Positions 5,743 to 6,889 of a DNA stretch of 6,889 nucleotides are shown one piece after another (position 1 is the first letter of the stretch; the number at the start of each line of letters is the position of its first letter). The stretch comes from Solirubrobacteraceae bacterium (GTDB taxonomy: Bacteria; Actinomycetota; Thermoleophilia; Solirubrobacterales; Solirubrobacteraceae): NCBI GenBank assembly GCA_025935735.1, contig JAICUS010000332.1:1-6889 (forward strand), written 5' to 3'. A program made the position numbers and the translations under genes. The notes beneath the pieces are model-generated. The model saw nothing but the letters and a program-made list of their open reading frames with translations, did not search any database and was not told the origin of the DNA.

Positions 5743-6426
5743 TCAGACGTCCATCCGCGCCTGCTCGATGCGGCGCGCGACGGTCTCGGTCCAGTCGCCG
5801 GACAGCCCGCGGATGCGGCGGGCCGTGGCCGCGTGGTCGTACTCGACCCGGCGGTGCTCGACGGTGCCGTCGGCGTGGACGAGCGCGTAGGCGGCGCGGC
5901 GGTCGCCGTCGAACGGCATCCCGACGCTGCCGGGGTTGACGAGCTCGATCCCGTCCACGGTGCGGCGGAACGGTAGGTGGGTGTGGCCGAAGACGACCCG
6001 TGCGGCCTCGACGCCCGCGAGGAGCTCGGCGTCGCGGTCCGAGGCCTCGGGGGCGAACGAGTCGACGTCGGAGCCGGGCGAGCCGTGGCAGATCAGGGTG
6101 TCGCCGTGCCGGGTGCTCGCCGGCAGCGCGGCGAGGTCGTGGACCGCGTCCTCGCCGAGGGCCGCGCGGGCGGCGGCGATCGCGCCCTGCACGACCGGGT
6201 TGTCGGGCGCGTCCTGGGGCGCGTTCGTCCAGCGCTCGCCGTTGCCGCGGATCCACGTCGCGCCGTCCAGCCGCTTCAGGCGCGCGACGGTCTCGGCCGG
6301 CCAGCCGCCGAACAGCGCGTAGTCGCCCCCGAGGACGTAGGCCGTGACGCCGGCCTCCGCCGCGTCGGCGAGCACGGCCTCGAGCGCCGGCAGGTTGCCG
6401 TGCACGTCGTAGAGCAGGGCCTCCAT
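5743..6426 (-). CDS. Metallophosphoesterase (DHGN type, YfcE/MJ0936-like)
   Basis: A dinuclear-metal phosphoesterase of the calcineurin-like superfamily, small bacterial phosphodiesterase group, cytoplasmic (no signal peptide or membrane segment); the substrate cannot be told. All metal and catalytic motifs are present in the 227-residue product: DVHGN (7-11), GGDY (33-36) with Asp35, GNGE (61-64) with Asn62, CHGSPGSD (113-120) with His114, and FGHTHLPF (146-153) with His148 and His150, followed by NPGSVG. ATG 6426 is chosen because the first metal motif then lies at residue 7, as is usual in this family; an upstream ATG at 6495 would add 23 unrelated residues and overlap the divergent gene. 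There is no Shine-Dalgarno sequence before it, which fits a leaderless mRNA. It converges on the kinase remnant with a 4-base gap. The gene appears fully intact, in contrast to its left neighbours. Confidence 0.92.
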   Translation of the reverse strand: MEALLYDVHGNLPALEAVLADAAEAGVTAYVLGGDYALFGGWPAETVARLKRLDGATWIRGNGERWTNAPQDAPDNPVVQGAIAAARAALGEDAVHDLAALPASTRHGDTLICHGSPGSDVDSFAPEASDRDAELLAGVEAARVVFGHTHLPFRRTVDGIELVNPGSVGMPFDGDRRAAYALVHADGTVEHRRVEYDHAATARRIRGLSGDWTETVARRIEQARMDV

Positions 6427-6433
6427 CGCGGCG

Positions 6434-6443
6434 TGTATAGCAT
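6434..6443. promoter_or_regulatory. Candidate two-way promoter core (-10 elements for both divergent genes)
   Basis: The 25 bases between two divergent start codons contain one AT-rich patch, TGTATAGCAT. On the - strand it reads TATACA, ending seven bases before the phosphoesterase ATG; on the + strand it gives TAGCAT (TAnnnT) ending eight bases before the acetyltransferase GTG. Both distances put transcription start at or next to the start codon, as in actinobacterial leaderless mRNAs, and neither gene has a Shine-Dalgarno sequence. I see no clear -35 box. Assignment is inference. Confidence 0.45.
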
Positions 6444-6451
6444 CGCGCGCC

Positions 6452-6889
6452 GTGACGCCGCACGAGGCCGATCCCCTGGTCCTCGCCGGGCCCACGCTGG
6501 TGTTGCGCTACCCGCGAACGGCCGACGCGCCGCGGCTGTTCGAGCTCGGGGCCGACCCGGCGGTCACCCGCTTCTTCTCCTGGGGCCCGTACGAGCGCGT
6601 CGAGCAGCCGGAGGCCTACGTCGCGACCCTGCCGCGCAAGCGCGAGGCCGGCGAGGCGCTGGACTTCGCGATCGAGCACCGGGAGTCCGGCGTGATCGGC
6701 ATCACCGGGCTGTCCGAGGTCGTCCGGCGCGACCGCCGCGCGGTCGTCGGGACCTGGGTCGGCCACCCGTTCTGGGGCTCGGGCGCGAACTTCGAGGCCA
6801 AGGCGCTGGTCGCCGCGCTCGCGTTCCGCCGGCTGGGGATGGAGCGCCTGACCGCGTGGTCGAGCGTGCGCAACGGCCGCTCCCAGGCC
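6452..6889 (+). CDS. GNAT-family N-acetyltransferase, RimJ/RimL-like, 5' part (runs off window)
   Basis: Transfers an acetyl group from acetyl-CoA to an amine; the acceptor is unknown (RimJ/RimL relatives act on protein N-termini, others on small amines or antibiotics). The frame from GTG 6452 is open to the window end, 146 codons without a stop. Visible Acetyltransf_3 pattern: LVLRYPRTADAPRLFEL (16-32), the FFSWGPYERVEQPEAYV segment, a central strand with DFAIEHRESGVIGITGL, then the acetyl-CoA loop and helix in VGHPFWGSGANFEAKALV, and SSVRNGRSQA at the edge, which in relatives is followed by a short ERLGF-type end. The family is about 170-190 residues, so perhaps 30-40 codons are missing. 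GTG is chosen because the LVLR strand then starts near residue 16 and because of the promoter spacing; no Shine-Dalgarno sequence is present. It is divergent from the phosphoesterase, with 25 bases between the start codons. Confidence 0.9.
   Translation, partial: MTPHEADPLVLAGPTLVLRYPRTADAPRLFELGADPAVTRFFSWGPYERVEQPEAYVATLPRKREAGEALDFAIEHRESGVIGITGLSEVVRRDRRAVVGTWVGHPFWGSGANFEAKALVAALAFRRLGMERLTAWSSVRNGRSQA

Noticed and set aside
6427..6495. Longer phosphoesterase with start at ATG 6495
   Set aside because: It would add 23 residues without similarity before the DVHGN strand, overlap the divergent acetyltransferase and remove the promoter patch.
4274..6766. A very long - strand open frame of 830 codons
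   Set aside because: It runs antisense or out of frame to the mini-protein, regulator, kinase, phosphoesterase and acetyltransferase, and its product is low-complexity Arg/Ala/Pro/Gly text typical of shadow frames in GC-rich DNA.
1..6889. CRISPR arrays, transposase genes, tRNA or rRNA genes
   Set aside because: No spaced direct repeats, no transposase motifs or terminal repeats, and no structured RNA sequence were found on reading both strands; nearly all bases are accounted for by coding frames or remnants.

Overview
The window is very GC-rich, densely coding DNA with many GTG starts and 4-base gene overlaps. OpcA, the glucose-6-phosphate dehydrogenase assembly protein, is known from actinobacteria and cyanobacteria. 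Together with the base composition and gene style this points to a high-GC actinobacterium. The flavour of the two-component and cyclase pieces suggests the Thermoleophilia/Solirubrobacterales, but that is an impression and not a proof.

Left part (1-4371, all + strand) is a compact sugar-phosphate operon: zwf (3' part only) - opcA - pgl - ROK-family sugar kinase (probable glucokinase) - rpiB - a 56-residue Cys2/His2 mini-protein. Neighbouring genes are 3-11 bases apart or overlap by GTGA. Read as a pathway, glucose would be phosphorylated by the ROK kinase, oxidised by Zwf (assisted by OpcA), hydrolysed by Pgl and, after a 6-phosphogluconate dehydrogenase not seen here, isomerised by RpiB to ribose 5-phosphate. 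The ROK kinase is unusual in having lost the cysteine zinc-binding motif.

Middle part (4372-5738) is the odd part. On the - strand, a NarL/LuxR-type response regulator lacking its first roughly 45 residues is joined in frame to a short piece of a class III nucleotidyl cyclase domain that has no beginning or end. On the + strand this is followed by a membrane sensor histidine kinase that seems to lack its true start, has Asp where the phospho-accepting His should be, and has lost its ATP-binding domain: only the last ~20 residues of such a domain survive, in another frame. Three separate joins in about 0.8 kb imply a deletion-riddled signalling locus, or an assembly artefact.

Right part (5743-6889): an intact DHGN-type metallophosphoesterase on the - strand, and, divergent from it across only 25 bases, the first 146 codons of a RimJ/RimL-like GNAT acetyltransferase on the + strand that runs off the window. 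The 25-base gap holds an AT-rich core that could serve as a two-way promoter for leaderless mRNAs. I see no RNA genes, CRISPR arrays, insertion sequences or origins. No non-coding stretch longer than 300 bases exists.
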